Shown here: positions 1 to 9,384 of the stretch, one piece after another
Position numbering within the stretch: the stretch's first letter is position 1
Layout: each line of letters begins with the position of its first letter
NCBI GenBank assembly: GCA_022448105.1
Contig: JAKVAV010000012.1
Location: forward strand, 39,962 to 96,774
Reading direction: 5' to 3'
DNA: 56,813 bases
Source: Flavobacteriales bacterium
GTDB taxonomy: Bacteria; Bacteroidota; Bacteroidia; Flavobacteriales_D; Cryomorphaceae
The notes under the pieces: model-generated
Told to the model about the DNA's origin: nothing
What the model saw: only the letters and a program-made list of their open reading frames with translations
Databases searched by the model: none
Made by a program: the position numbers and the translations under genes

Positions 1-1392
1 CAAAGAAAAGGAATTGTTGAATGGTCCGCATACGATGACTTCACGGTATGGAGCGCAGCAATTGCTTCCGATAGCGTATTTTCCATCGGATATTCTGTGG
101 AAGGATATTCGAATCTCGATCAAAACATTCATCTCATCGATGTGGAGAATGCAGATTGGAAAGCCGTGAAAGAAGCATTGATTTCTTATGTGGTTGATGA
201 GACGAAAAGGAAATATCCAGAAATGATTTCCGGCGGTGAAGATCTGCTCGTATTTGGTGAGAAGTCACTACCCTATTTTAACATTCGCATTTGGGACTAT
301 GAAATCTTGGCTAACATCAGAAACTTCAGTGTAGTGAGATACGCCGAGCCCATGGGCTTTGGTTTTGAAACTCAAGGACCCTTAAGATCTAGCAGCGGTT
401 GTGGTGGTAACACTGGAATATCAAATCCCAATCCGTCTGACTACTTCACCGCTCCACAAGGACCAAGAATCAGTTGGAATTTCATAGACATGCAAATCCA
501 CAGAGCCTGGAAAGCCAGTAACCGTGGCGATGGAGTCACTATAGGTGTAATTGATACTGGAATTTCTTCCGATCAAGCCAAACTCAACGGTGAGTTTTCT
601 GGAGGACTCTCAGGCGATCGTTATGTGGAACGCTACGGATTTCACGAGCCCTGTTTCCTGTTCTTATTTTGTGAAAATGACGGAATCGACGACCTCTGTG
701 GCCATGGAACAAACATGGCTGGAACAGCTGCCGCACCAGCAAGCGCAGACGGATCTTTTGCAGGAGTAGCCTTTAAGAGCAATCTCATTGGAGTAAGGGC
801 AGCTGAAGACGTTATCCACAATTCAAGCGCTGAAAAAGATGGCGTTTCTGATGCCTATACCTTTTTAGGAAACCGAGCTGATGTAAATATCATTTCCATG
901 TCAATGGGAGACCTCTTCTCGAGTGGTCAAATAACCGACGCAATCAACTTTGCACACAATCAAGGTAAGATGATCTTCACCGCAGCCGGAACATCTCTCG
1001 AGTTTACCACTTTCGTAGGCGTAATCTTTCCAGCCACATTAAGCAATACTATCGCGGTGACTGGAACAAAAACTGGTTTCCCCATAGAAAAGTGTAGCAC
1101 CTGTCATAGCGGCTCCCAAGTAGATTTCGTTGTAACGATGGAAGACCGGAACAACAGCAATAGAACTCCTTTAACTCTAGCTGATTCTGGTAATGATCCA
1201 AATTATACTGGAGGCTCTTCAGTGGCAACGGCAACCGCAGCTGGAATTGCAGCGCTCGTTTGGTCAAATGACCTTTCTCAATCAAGAGAAGATGTCCTCG
1301 AGGCCATGAAAAATGCCTCTAATTTTTATCCAAATAGGGATGGTAATTTTGGCTGGGGAAAAATCAATGCGAGGTCTGCAGTTCTATTTTAG
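1..1392 (+). CDS. Subtilisin-like serine protease (peptidase S8), 5' end outside window
   Basis: The reading frame is open from base 1, so the true start lies to the left; a GTG at 97 is in frame but internal. About 463 residues are visible. The S8 catalytic triad is recognisable: Asp in GVTIGVIDTGIS (codon 553-555), His in LCGHGTNMAGTAA (codon 703-705) and Ser in GGSSVATATAAG (codon 1219-1221). About 180 residues precede the Asp and would hold a propeptide-like region plus a Cys/Gly-rich linker. The domain has extra Cys residues (FLFLFC, CSTCHSG) suggesting disulfides and an exported enzyme. It ends soon after the catalytic domain with no T9SS sorting domain visible. Exact substrate unknown. 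Confidence 0.9.
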   Translation, partial: QRKGIVEWSAYDDFTVWSAAIASDSVFSIGYSVEGYSNLDQNIHLIDVENADWKAVKEALISYVVDETKRKYPEMISGGEDLLVFGEKSLPYFNIRIWDYEILANIRNFSVVRYAEPMGFGFETQGPLRSSSGCGGNTGISNPNPSDYFTAPQGPRISWNFIDMQIHRAWKASNRGDGVTIGVIDTGISSDQAKLNGEFSGGLSGDRYVERYGFHEPCFLFLFCENDGIDDLCGHGTNMAGTAAAPASADGSFAGVAFKSNLIGVRAAEDVIHNSSAEKDGVSDAYTFLGNRADVNIISMSMGDLFSSGQITDAINFAHNQGKMIFTAAGTSLEFTTFVGVIFPATLSNTIAVTGTKTGFPIEKCSTCHSGSQVDFVVTMEDRNNSNRTPLTLADSGNDPNYTGGSSVATATAAGIAALVWSNDLSQSREDVLEAMKNASNFYPNRDGNFGWGKINARSAVLF

Positions 1393-1441
1393 GTTGCGGG
1401 GTGATTTCTCAAACTCTAGGCTATAGCTTAGCGCCGTTATT

Positions 1442-2041
1442 ATGGAAAAAAATATACTTTACAATCGATGGAGGAGTTCAGCCCAAGAACTGAGGCTTCA
1501 AATGCATCTTGGATCTAAAGAGCTCCATCAAAAATTTGAGCGACAAAAAAAAGAAATCCTAAGATGGTCAGAAGAGGCCATAGTCAATCTCTCTGAGGAA
1601 GCTTCTGCGAAAGCATCTGAACTAAGCACCAAACTAGAAGAGCTTCAGATTCAAGCCGCTTTGGGAAAAGCCGAAACAACAGATGCTTTAAAAGACCAGG
1701 AAAAGAAGTTAACTGCTCTGCTGCGAGAGGTAAGTGCCAAAAGTCAAGAGTTAAGTCAAGATGCCTCCATCAAGTTTAAGGATTTTAAAAATGATGGTGC
1801 AGAACTCCTTGAAAAATGGCAAACGAGCTTCGACATGCTAAAACTTCAGGTTTTGTTGGGCACAGCTGATGCAAGAGACGAATGGGAAGAAAAAAAGGCT
1901 GAGTTCAATGCTTCAATAGACAAGTTTGAGGATCGGTTATCCAAAATGCGAAACGATGGAAAAAAGGACTTTTCCAATTTTAAAAAAGAGATGAGCGCAG
2001 CTTGGGAACATGTAAAAAGAGGGATATCCAAGGGGAAATAA
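1442..2041 (+). CDS. Helical protein with three copies of an LQ-x-LG motif
   Basis: A 199-residue, highly charged, Lys/Glu/Ala-rich protein with no signal peptide or membrane segment; nearly all of it should be helix or coiled coil. A roughly 22-residue unit recurs three times, at residues about 17-38 (LRLQMHLGSKE...), 68-89 (LQIQAALGKAE...) and 133-154 (LKLQVLLGTAD...), each followed by an acidic/basic helix. I do not recognise a named function. Amphipathic helical repeats of this kind are compatible with a scaffold, stress or membrane-surface role, but that is inference. It sits 49 bases after the S8 protease on the same strand. Confidence 0.75.
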   Translation: MEKNILYNRWRSSAQELRLQMHLGSKELHQKFERQKKEILRWSEEAIVNLSEEASAKASELSTKLEELQIQAALGKAETTDALKDQEKKLTALLREVSAKSQELSQDASIKFKDFKNDGAELLEKWQTSFDMLKLQVLLGTADARDEWEEKKAEFNASIDKFEDRLSKMRNDGKKDFSNFKKEMSAAWEHVKRGISKGK

Positions 2042-2189
2042 GATCCAGAATCGCCATTATTCAGCGTCCTCAAAATAGCATCCACTCGAGGAGAATTAAT
2101 ACCTAAACCATCCGCTAGCTTTATTCGAATTTGTGCAGAACACTACTAAATTTTAATAACTAAATATATAGTTTATCGAGTCTCTCTTC

Positions 2190-2197
2190 TATCTTTG
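2190..2197 (+). promoter_or_regulatory. Bacteroidota -7 box TATCTTTG next to a start codon
   Basis: Exact match to the TAnnTTTG -7 consensus of Bacteroidota. It ends four bases before the ATG at 2202, so transcription would begin at or very close to the start codon. No convincing -33 TTTG is seen at the expected distance. Confidence 0.4.
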
Positions 2198-2201
2198 GCC
2201 A

Positions 2202-3362
2202 ATGCAGAGACTATTTTTTCTTTTCCTGACTTTCGCAATTTCTCATCAAATACTTGCTCAAAGAGCATCACAAGACTATTCTACCGAATACAATAGAGCC
2301 ATAGAAAATGGCCGTATTCAGTTGGCTATTGAAGTAAGTGCACTTTGGGAAGCAGAATTTCCAAGTAGTGTTGAACCTTTTTATCGCTCAGCAAAGGCGC
2401 TAGCTAAAAAAGGTAGAAGAAATGATGCCATTTTTTCCCTTAAGCAAGCTCTTGAGCTTGATTCAACCCATGTTCCGTCATTGCTTTCTTTGGCAGAGTT
2501 GACTAAAGAATCAAATATATCTTCAGCACTAAAGCTCTATGACAAGCTCATCATAATTAATCCTGAGAATTCTTACTTCTATCGCAAAGGCGCTGAATGC
2601 GCTATGGAAACTCAAAATTTCGATAAAGCTATTGCCTATTACAACATGGCTTACAGTTTGGATAGTCTCGATATCATCACAGTTAACGGTTTCGCAAAAC
2701 TCTTTATTGACTTTAAACAATATAGAGATGCCGATATCCTGCTGGATCAAGCCCTATTAATTGACTCACTCAATCCTTTCGCATTACTCACAAAAGCAAG
2801 GCTTTCTTACGCAAGAGAAGATTGGGCGGCAACCTTGGACTATCTCGAACCGGTTTTGAGAAACAATCCTCCCAAAACCGCCTACCGCTATCGAGGAATT
2901 GCACTGTATCATTTAGGACGCTATGAAGAGTCTATCGAAGTTCTGAGAATGCTTGCCAACATTGTCCCAGATATTGACTATCCACATTATTATATGGGTT
3001 TGAGTATGGAAAAGTTAGGACAGAATGAAATGGCCACAGTTCAATTCCAACAAGCTGTGAATAAAGCTCTCTCAAAAAACTTAGGAACCTATTACGAAAG
3101 ATTGGGACTTTCGTGTCAAGAAAACAATGATCACGAGAGGGCTATAAATAGTTTTTCTATGGCTGCAGAGTTTTCGAGTGACAATCTCCTCAACTATCAC
3201 CTAGCCAAGAGCTACGACGTATACTACCAAGACCCATCTTTAGCATTAAAAATGTTCGAAAAGTTTATTGAGCAGGAAGGTGACCAAACAAGTGACGAAC
3301 GACAATATGCACAAAACAGGGTAAGCCAAATTAAGAAGAAAAAGCACTTTGAGGCTCAATGA
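2202..3362 (+). CDS. Exported TPR-repeat protein
   Basis: 386 residues starting with a clear signal peptide (MQRLFFLFLTFAISHQILAQ, cleavage after AQ). The remainder is a series of 34-residue tetratricopeptide units, for example around residues 60-90 (AKKGRRNDAIFSLKQALELD), 125-155 (AIAYYNMAYSLD), 195-260 and 295-325. These form a protein-interaction superhelix, probably in the periplasm. The signal peptide fixes the start at this ATG. No enzymatic domain is visible. It stands alone, 160 bases after the preceding gene, with a -7-like box immediately upstream. Confidence 0.85.
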   Translation: MQRLFFLFLTFAISHQILAQRASQDYSTEYNRAIENGRIQLAIEVSALWEAEFPSSVEPFYRSAKALAKKGRRNDAIFSLKQALELDSTHVPSLLSLAELTKESNISSALKLYDKLIIINPENSYFYRKGAECAMETQNFDKAIAYYNMAYSLDSLDIITVNGFAKLFIDFKQYRDADILLDQALLIDSLNPFALLTKARLSYAREDWAATLDYLEPVLRNNPPKTAYRYRGIALYHLGRYEESIEVLRMLANIVPDIDYPHYYMGLSMEKLGQNEMATVQFQQAVNKALSKNLGTYYERLGLSCQENNDHERAINSFSMAAEFSSDNLLNYHLAKSYDVYYQDPSLALKMFEKFIEQEGDQTSDERQYAQNRVSQIKKKKHFEAQ

Positions 3363-3703
3363 GTAAACTTTCGCAATAGCTCAGCGTTGTCATTGACCAA
3401 TTAGTGTTGCCGGAAAAAGGCAGTAAAGGCAGTCTCTGTACTTATTCAATTTTTTTGAGAGTGAGTAAATAAAGCAGCATGTGGCCTAGTTCGTAATTGT
3501 ATCCGCCGAATATATGTTGCCTGAGTAGAAAATATGATGTTGAGCGTATGCGAGCTACGAGAAAAGGACCTTTTGACCGAGTCAAATATTGGGTCGCGAA
3601 AATAATTATGGATCTGACATATGACTAGAAATGCATTTTCAAAAGAAAAGCAACACAAGTTTGAAAGCGCTATATTCTTAAAGTATTTTCACTATTCCTT
3701 GAT
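3363..3703. other. 341-base intergenic region, no gene recognised
   Basis: Between the TPR gene and the FAD oxidoreductase. A 70-codon frame on the minus strand (3446-3658) has no family resemblance and odd composition, so I do not call it. I see no RNA gene, strong hairpin with a T-run, or repeat. Confidence 0.5.
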
Positions 3704-4948
3704 ATGAGTCATCGCGAATATGACGTAGTTATTGTCGGCGCTGGGGCCGCAGGGTTAGCAGCCGCCATACGCTGTGAAGAATCAGGACTGGCTACCCTTG
3801 TGATTGAATCTGATAAAAAAATTGGTGGAAGAATTCGAAACGATTTGATCAATGGTTTCAATCTGGAAAAGGGTTTTCAGGTACTTATAGACTCTTATGA
3901 AAAAGCCCAAGAGCTTTTAGACTACAGTAAGCTCGACTTGAAAAAATTTGCCCCCGGCGCTATCATATTTGATTCAAATGGGTCTTACACCATTTCGGAT
4001 CCTTTAAGAGACCTATCTTCCCTCCCATCAACCGCCCTTTCAAGAGTGGGAAGTTTTTCTGACAAGTTTAAGTTACTCCGCCTTTCAAAAGAACTTCGCC
4101 GACTTAGGCTCGATGAAATCTTCGAAGGAACGAGAAATTCTACTCTTCAATACCTTCGAGAATACGGGTTTTCGGATCGAATCATTGAAAATTTCTTTAG
4201 GCCTTTTTTTGGAGGTGTCTTTCTCGAAAGGGACCTAGCGACAGATGCATCAATGTTCCGATTTGTCTTCCGTAACTTTTCGCTAGGTAACGCTTGCATT
4301 CCAGCACAAGGAATGAGTCAGCTTCCTGAGCAACTGCGGAACAAACTGACGAAAACAGAAATTAGGCTCGAAACCACCGTCAAAAAAGTTAATCATGATC
4401 CATCTGTAGAACTATCAGACGGAACAGTAATCAGATGCTCAAAACTGATTCTCGCCTGTAATCCAAACCAAATCTTGAAGCAAATCGATCAGCGTCAAGA
4501 ATGGAAACGCACAACTACAATGTATTTCCATAGCGCCGACAGTCTTCCGAAAATGAATGCCAAAATAGGTCTGGATGCTCGAGCTAATAGCTCGATAAAC
4601 AATTTTGCGCGCCACGATGAAGTAATCCCAGATTGCGCGCCTAAAGGAAGAGCATTATGGTCCGTGACTACAAGAAGAGATGAGCATGAATCCAAAGTTC
4701 AAAAGGACTTAGCTCATCTTTTAAGGGTGAATAAAGATCAACTAGAATTCCTGAAAAAATATGACATCCCCTACGCTCTGCCAATTGTTGAAAGACCGAA
4801 GCTTTCGATCCCGTCCGAACAAACCCAAGTAACAGAGCATATTCATCTAGCCGGTGATTATCTCACTAATTCCTCGATTGACGGTGCTCTAAGATCAGGT
4901 CAAGCAGCAGCGAAAGCTATCGCTGAGACCTTGGAAATTATTTCCTGA
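3704..4948 (+). CDS. FAD-dependent amine-oxidase/phytoene-desaturase-like oxidoreductase
   Basis: 414 residues. The N-terminus carries the FAD Rossmann fingerprint VVIVGAGAAGLAAAIRCEES, an acidic residue ending beta-2 (VIES) and the downstream GGR motif (KKIGGRI) typical of amine-oxidase/carotenoid-desaturase fold flavoproteins. Near the C-terminus HLAGDYLTNSSIDGALRSG is the second FAD-binding element (GD...GA..SG). A protoporphyrinogen oxidase/phytoene desaturase-like NAD(P)-binding family assignment is secure at fold level. The substrate is unknown; a carotenoid or lipid intermediate is possible, but no carotenoid gene is adjacent. Cytosolic, no signal peptide. Confidence 0.85.
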   Translation: MSHREYDVVIVGAGAAGLAAAIRCEESGLATLVIESDKKIGGRIRNDLINGFNLEKGFQVLIDSYEKAQELLDYSKLDLKKFAPGAIIFDSNGSYTISDPLRDLSSLPSTALSRVGSFSDKFKLLRLSKELRRLRLDEIFEGTRNSTLQYLREYGFSDRIIENFFRPFFGGVFLERDLATDASMFRFVFRNFSLGNACIPAQGMSQLPEQLRNKLTKTEIRLETTVKKVNHDPSVELSDGTVIRCSKLILACNPNQILKQIDQRQEWKRTTTMYFHSADSLPKMNAKIGLDARANSSINNFARHDEVIPDCAPKGRALWSVTTRRDEHESKVQKDLAHLLRVNKDQLEFLKKYDIPYALPIVERPKLSIPSEQTQVTEHIHLAGDYLTNSSIDGALRSGQAAAKAIAETLEIIS

Positions 4949-4995
4949 CCAAGGCATTCAATTAGAATTCTGTAGCTTTAACTAAAAATTATATC

Positions 4996-5595
4996 ATGAA
5001 GCCCTTTTTAACCGCAATTGCTTTCTTATTTATTCTCTCTGTTCATTCTCAAGTTGAAATTCGTCCTTTCATCGGAGGAAACTTAAGTAATATCACGGAT
5101 TCTCCTGATGGTACGAGCACTCAAGCTAAGCTCGGAGTTCAGGTGGGCTCAAGTGTTATGATCGGGAATAAACTTCACCTCAACCCAGGAATTGCTTGGT
5201 TCTCGAGATCGACAGAATATAGTGGCGAAGGCAATTTTAATCTAGACCAAACCATTGAAGGTGTGATCATACCGCTGCTCGTAGGCTATCGCTTAATGGA
5301 TCCAAGCAGTGAACCGTTTATAAATTTGCGTGTTTTTGGTGGGCCTTCGATGATGTTTTTGACTAAAACAGAAGTTGATAATAGTACAATCAATGAAGCC
5401 ATCGATTGGAGCGAAAATCAATGGGGAGCCCAAATTGGCGCTGGAATTGATATTTCTATTTTTTTCGCAGACATCTCTTACGAGTTTGGACTTTCTGACA
5501 CAGGAGAGGGCGCCGCTAAAGAATCAAACTTTAGCGATTTCAAACAGAACACCTTCATTATCAATGCTGGAGTGAGACTCAGCTTCTCCCGTTAA
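4996..5595 (+). CDS. Outer-membrane beta-barrel protein (porin-like OMP family)
   Basis: 199 residues with a signal peptide (MKPFLTAIAFLFILSVHSQ) and a body of alternating hydrophobic/polar strands. The start VEIRPFIGGNLSN and the end FIINAGVRLSFSR are typical of the small eight-stranded outer-membrane barrels common in Bacteroidota (outer membrane protein beta-barrel family 2). It probably resides in the outer membrane. Specific function cannot be assigned. Confidence 0.8.
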   Translation: MKPFLTAIAFLFILSVHSQVEIRPFIGGNLSNITDSPDGTSTQAKLGVQVGSSVMIGNKLHLNPGIAWFSRSTEYSGEGNFNLDQTIEGVIIPLLVGYRLMDPSSEPFINLRVFGGPSMMFLTKTEVDNSTINEAIDWSENQWGAQIGAGIDISIFFADISYEFGLSDTGEGAAKESNFSDFKQNTFIINAGVRLSFSR

Positions 5596-5724
5596 GCAAG
5601 TTCGGGAACCACATTTATTTGCTCTTTCACCACAAAAAAATCTTGCCAACGCGGTTTGTGACGAATGCATGTTGCTAAATATCTGGCAGTTTTTTTGCGT
5701 TCTTTGAACCCAAACAAATCAGAA

Positions 5725-6636
5725 ATGAAATTATCCAAACTTATTATTGGGGCGGGACTCGTCTTTCCAACTTTACTTTCTGCTCAAAAGGTAGAAATGA
5801 CTTTGAACTTAGAAAATGGAAAAACTTACGTACAAAAGTCAATCCTTGAAAGTACGGTATCCCAAACCATGATGGGGCAAAACATTGAAGTCAAAACTTC
5901 CTCTGACTCTTCTATCAATATAAAGAAAATTAAAGAAGCCGGCGAAATTGATACTTACGAAGCTTCTTATGGTGACATCACCTTGACTTCTTCCCAAATG
6001 GGTCAGACACAAATAATGTCCTCAGACACGGCTTCTTTAGAAAGTGTTGATGGGCTCTCTAGAGCTTTTGCAATGCTTGCTAATAAAAATTTCGAAGTAA
6101 CCATGAGTGGTAAAGGAGTTGTTCAAGAAGTGAACGGACTGGAAGAAATGGTTGCCGAGGCAATGAAAAATGTGCCATCGGGTCCTGGAATGGCTCAAAT
6201 GATAGAAAGCAGTGTAGGCATTAATGGGTTTACCAAAAATCTTGAAATGACAACAGATATCTATCCCGACAAAAAGGTGAAAGTTGGAGACTCTTGGTCA
6301 AAAGAGCAATTTGTTTCTGTAGGTCTTCCTATTGTTTCTACAGCTACATACACCCTCAAATCAATCTCTGATGGAGTTGCCACCATTGACGTGAAAGGTA
6401 CTTTTGCAACAGATCCTAATAATTCTACCACAGAACTACAAGGAATGGAAGCGACTCAGTATTTTGAAGGAACCAGAAGTGGAACCATGACTATAGAAGT
6501 ATCAACCGGGTGGGTGACTTCGGGAGATTTAGAAGATGACATCGTAGGCAGTATGACTTTCGCTCCAAACACCCAAATACCCGATGGGATGACCATTCCA
6601 ATAGAGGTGAAAAACAACATCAAGATCAGCAACTAA
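5725..6636 (+). CDS. DUF6263-like exported protein
   Basis: The frame is open from 5665, but the ATG at 5725 begins a proper signal peptide (MKLSKLIIGAGLVFPTLLSAQ), so I use it (303 residues). The mature protein is beta-rich with repeated polar/hydrophobic strands, including KVEMTLNLENGKTYVQKS, VKVGDSWSKEQF and YFEGTRSGTMTIEVSTGWV. This pattern fits the Bacteroidota family DUF6263 (periplasmic or surface, function unknown). Its stop codon abuts the start codon of the next gene, indicating an operon with the DUF481-like protein. Confidence 0.75.
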   Translation: MKLSKLIIGAGLVFPTLLSAQKVEMTLNLENGKTYVQKSILESTVSQTMMGQNIEVKTSSDSSINIKKIKEAGEIDTYEASYGDITLTSSQMGQTQIMSSDTASLESVDGLSRAFAMLANKNFEVTMSGKGVVQEVNGLEEMVAEAMKNVPSGPGMAQMIESSVGINGFTKNLEMTTDIYPDKKVKVGDSWSKEQFVSVGLPIVSTATYTLKSISDGVATIDVKGTFATDPNNSTTELQGMEATQYFEGTRSGTMTIEVSTGWVTSGDLEDDIVGSMTFAPNTQIPDGMTIPIEVKNNIKISN

Positions 6637-7440
6637 ATGAAATCCCGCTTAGGCGGAAGTCTCTTGATCATGTTTTTGCCTCTGAGCTTCAACGTTTCAG
6701 GGCAGATCATGAACATCGAAAAATTTCGATTAGACAGTTTAAGCCGAGAGAATCCCTTTCGGCTTAAACTTGAAATGAACTTTGATTTCTATAATCGAAG
6801 TGCAACCGAGGACGAGCAAGCAAGATTCACGGCTCTCGGTTCAGACTTGAGCTTTGTATATGCTCCAGGGGAGCATTTCTACATGGTCTTGGGAGAAGTT
6901 CGCTACGTTGAAAATAACTCGGAGAAGATTCTCAATAATGGAAATCTTCATGTCCGATCAACTTTCAACTTTAGAAAAGGATTTAGTCCTGAACTATTTG
7001 CACAAGCCCAATACGATAATTTTAGAGGTTTGAATACTAGGCTTTTAGCTGGAGGTGCGGTACGCTGGAATTCAATTATAAATAAAGACCTGCGTCTGAC
7101 AATCGGCACAGGACCGATGTATGAATACGAAAGGTGGACATCACCTCTAGATCAAGATATGGTCGAAATTCAACTACCAAAATGGAGCACGAATATTATC
7201 GTCAGATGGTCGATGAATGATTATATCGACTTCAATACCATTCTTTATTATCAAGTTGGATACGACGAGATGATCAAAGCAGCAAGAAACAGGCTCACCA
7301 ACTCCACCAATTTGAACTTTCGAATCAATAAGAAGTTGTCATTCAAAATTGGGACACGGCTAGCCTATGAAGATCGTCCAGTAGTGCCCATTACCAAATT
7401 CATCTATTCCGTCGAAAACGGAATCAACATTAACTTTTAG
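6637..7440 (+). CDS. DUF481-like outer-membrane beta-barrel protein
   Basis: 267 residues; the start codon directly follows the preceding stop. There is a signal peptide-like N-terminus (SLLIMFLPLSFNVSGQ). The rest alternates as transmembrane beta strands (LKLEMNFDFYNRS, LHVRSTFNFRKGF, LSFKIGTRLAYEDRP) and ends in a terminal strand with Phe at the last position (NGININF), a classic outer-membrane barrel signature. It resembles the DUF481/YdiY group. Role unknown. The final base of its stop codon is shared with a GTG that could start the next frame. Confidence 0.75.
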   Translation: MKSRLGGSLLIMFLPLSFNVSGQIMNIEKFRLDSLSRENPFRLKLEMNFDFYNRSATEDEQARFTALGSDLSFVYAPGEHFYMVLGEVRYVENNSEKILNNGNLHVRSTFNFRKGFSPELFAQAQYDNFRGLNTRLLAGGAVRWNSIINKDLRLTIGTGPMYEYERWTSPLDQDMVEIQLPKWSTNIIVRWSMNDYIDFNTILYYQVGYDEMIKAARNRLTNSTNLNFRINKKLSFKIGTRLAYEDRPVVPITKFIYSVENGININF

Positions 7441-7481
7441 TGGAGGTTAGACCACTTCAATTTCCTAATTTTGTCGTAGAT

Positions 7482-8006
7482 ATGGACAATGGTGTTTTTC
7501 ATTTTAGGGTTTTACTCGATCATACTGAGGAGGTTTTTCGTGATTTTGAGATAAAGAGTAGCAGCTCTTTCGAGGAATTACACGAAGCCATAGTGGGTGC
7601 TTTTGGATTCTCCGGTCAAGAGATTGCCTCATTCTACATGAGTAATGAAGAATGGGACAAAGGCGAAGAAATCACCCAAATGGACATGGGTGGATTGGGA
7701 GAAGCAGGAATCAAAACGATGAAAGACACCCTCATCTCCGACATGATTTTTGACAAAGAAGATAAGCTGCTGTATGTCTACGACTTCATGAGGATGTGGG
7801 TTTTTTATGTAGAAGTAATCAGCATAAGAGAGATCGATTCTTCCGCTGAATATCCAAAGGTCATCTTATCAGTGGGTGATGCACCAGATGAATCATCTAA
7901 AGAATTAATAGACTCTTTCCCCGTAGATTTTAATTTGGATATGGAAGAGTTTTCCGGGCAAGGAGAGGGATTTGAAAACATAGATGACTACGACGAAATC
8001 CTCTAG
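7482..8006 (+). CDS. Plasmid pRiA4b ORF-3 family-like protein
   Basis: The frame is open from a GTG at 7440, but the family usually begins a few residues before the strand HFRVLL, so the ATG at 7482 (MDNGVFHFRVLLDHTEE) is preferred (174 residues). Features of the pRiA4b ORF-3/IS1096 TnpR-like fold are visible: FRDFEIKSSSSFEELHEAI, then FGFSGQEIASFYMSNEEWDKG and LLYVYDFMRMWVFYVEV, then a very acidic tail. It is usually a stand-alone cytosolic protein of unknown role in Bacteroidota. It overlaps the 5' end of miaA by 23 bases, implying translational coupling. No transposon surrounds it. Confidence 0.8.
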   Translation: MDNGVFHFRVLLDHTEEVFRDFEIKSSSSFEELHEAIVGAFGFSGQEIASFYMSNEEWDKGEEITQMDMGGLGEAGIKTMKDTLISDMIFDKEDKLLYVYDFMRMWVFYVEVISIREIDSSAEYPKVILSVGDAPDESSKELIDSFPVDFNLDMEEFSGQGEGFENIDDYDEIL

Positions 8007-8904
8007 TCCTAAAGTCGTCATTGTATGCGGGCCAACGGCTGCTGGAAAGACGTCAGTAGGCGTTCAAATTGCAAAGGTTTTCAATGGCGAGGTGATCTCC
8101 GCTGATTCAAGACAGTTTTACAAGGAAATGTCTGTAGGAACCGCAAGACCCACCGAGAAAGAAATGGATGGAGTTGCCCATCACTTTGTGGCCTCTCACT
8201 CGGTCGCGTCACCGCTCACAGCAGGTGAGTTTGAACGTCAAGCTGAAATTGCTGTGAAAGAAATTCTAGAAAGAAAAAAATTTCCAATAATTGTTGGTGG
8301 TTCAGGGCTATTCATAAAAGCACTGGTAGAGGGTTTAGATGATTTACCCGCCAGTGAAGAATTACGGAGCAAATTGATCGATCAATTCGAGACGGAAGGA
8401 ATAGAATCTCTCTACAATCGACTCGTTAATTCAGATCCCAAAGCCAAATCGCAAATTGATTTCAAGAATCCAGTAAGGGTTATGAGGGCCATAGAACTCG
8501 TCGAATTGACCAAAAAGCCCTTGGCTGAAATCAGGGCAAATCGAAAACTAAAGAAGAGATTCGACCCTATCTGGATAGGCATCAACTCTCCGCGGGATGA
8601 ATTATATGACCGCATTGATCATCGAGTAGATCAGATGCTTAAAGAAGGATTGGAGGAAGAAGCGAAATCTCTTCAATCTTTTCAAAACTCTGATGCCTTA
8701 AAAACGGTGGGCTACCAAGAACTCTTCTCTTATTTTAATGGGGAATACGATCGCGAAGAAGCGATCAGACTGATTAAGCGCAATTCTCGCCGCTATGCCA
8801 AAAGACAGTTAACCTGGTTCAATAAGATTGAAGGAATCAATTGGTTTGAAGCCAAAGAAATTGCACAAATAATAAAGTATCTCAACCAAGAGTTAAAGCC
8901 TTGA
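7984..8904 (+). CDS. miaA: tRNA dimethylallyltransferase
   Basis: 306 residues, the normal length. It transfers a dimethylallyl group to N6 of A37 in tRNAs reading codons starting with U. The P-loop GPTAAGKT lies at residues 16-23, followed by the diagnostic ISADSRQFYKEMSVGTARPT region, VVGGSGLFIKALVEG, and the C-terminal NSRRYAKRQLTWFN segment. It starts inside the end of the preceding gene, so probably co-transcribed. Cytosolic housekeeping enzyme. Confidence 0.97.
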   Translation: MTTTKSSSPKVVIVCGPTAAGKTSVGVQIAKVFNGEVISADSRQFYKEMSVGTARPTEKEMDGVAHHFVASHSVASPLTAGEFERQAEIAVKEILERKKFPIIVGGSGLFIKALVEGLDDLPASEELRSKLIDQFETEGIESLYNRLVNSDPKAKSQIDFKNPVRVMRAIELVELTKKPLAEIRANRKLKKRFDPIWIGINSPRDELYDRIDHRVDQMLKEGLEEEAKSLQSFQNSDALKTVGYQELFSYFNGEYDREEAIRLIKRNSRRYAKRQLTWFNKIEGINWFEAKEIAQIIKYLNQELKP

Positions 8905-9025
8905 TGTGTAGCAATTTTCACAATTGGTTGAAAACTTCACGAATTTTGGGATTCCGCTTCTATGTATTGCCCCTCAAAGGCTTTATTTTCGTACTTTCAT
9001 TGCTAACAACCCCAAATAATAAGGC

Positions 9026-9361
9026 ATGAACCACAATAGAATGGAGTTGATATCGGAAATGCTGGAAAAGAATCCAAATGATACTTTCCTTAATTACGCC
9101 GCTGCCTTAGAGTACAAGAAAGAAAATAACATCAGCAAGGCCATGTCTTTCTTTCGCCGAATCATAGATCAAGATCCTGATTACTTACCGACGTATTATC
9201 AACTTGGCAAACTGCTCGAGGAGAAAAACAAAACTGCCGAAGCTGTAGTGATTTACAAGCAAGGTCGAGAACTCGCAAAGAAGAAGAACGATATCAAGAC
9301 ACTCGGAGAACTTTCCGAGGCCCTTCTCATCCTCGATGAAGATGATGGAGAGGCTTGGTGA
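9026..9361 (+). CDS. Small TPR-repeat protein
   Basis: 111 residues, no signal peptide. Two to three tetratricopeptide units are visible: FLNYAAALEYKKENNISKAM, then DPDYLPTYYQLGKLLEEKNK and AVVIYKQGRELAKKKND. An alternative ATG at 9041 exists. Probably a cytosolic adaptor; partner unknown. A strong hairpin terminator follows 24 bases after the stop. Confidence 0.8.
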   Translation: MNHNRMELISEMLEKNPNDTFLNYAAALEYKKENNISKAMSFFRRIIDQDPDYLPTYYQLGKLLEEKNKTAEAVVIYKQGRELAKKKNDIKTLGELSEALLILDEDDGEAW

Positions 9362-9384
9362 ACGATTTAAATGTAAATGTTTGG

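Noticed and set aside
3446-3658. 70-codon minus-strand frame in an intergenic gap
   Set aside because: No family, no signal peptide and unusual composition; could be chance.
7482-8006. pRiA4b ORF-3/TnpR-like protein as sign of a mobile element
   Set aside because: The family is common on Bacteroidota chromosomes; no transposase or repeats flank it and it is coupled to miaA.
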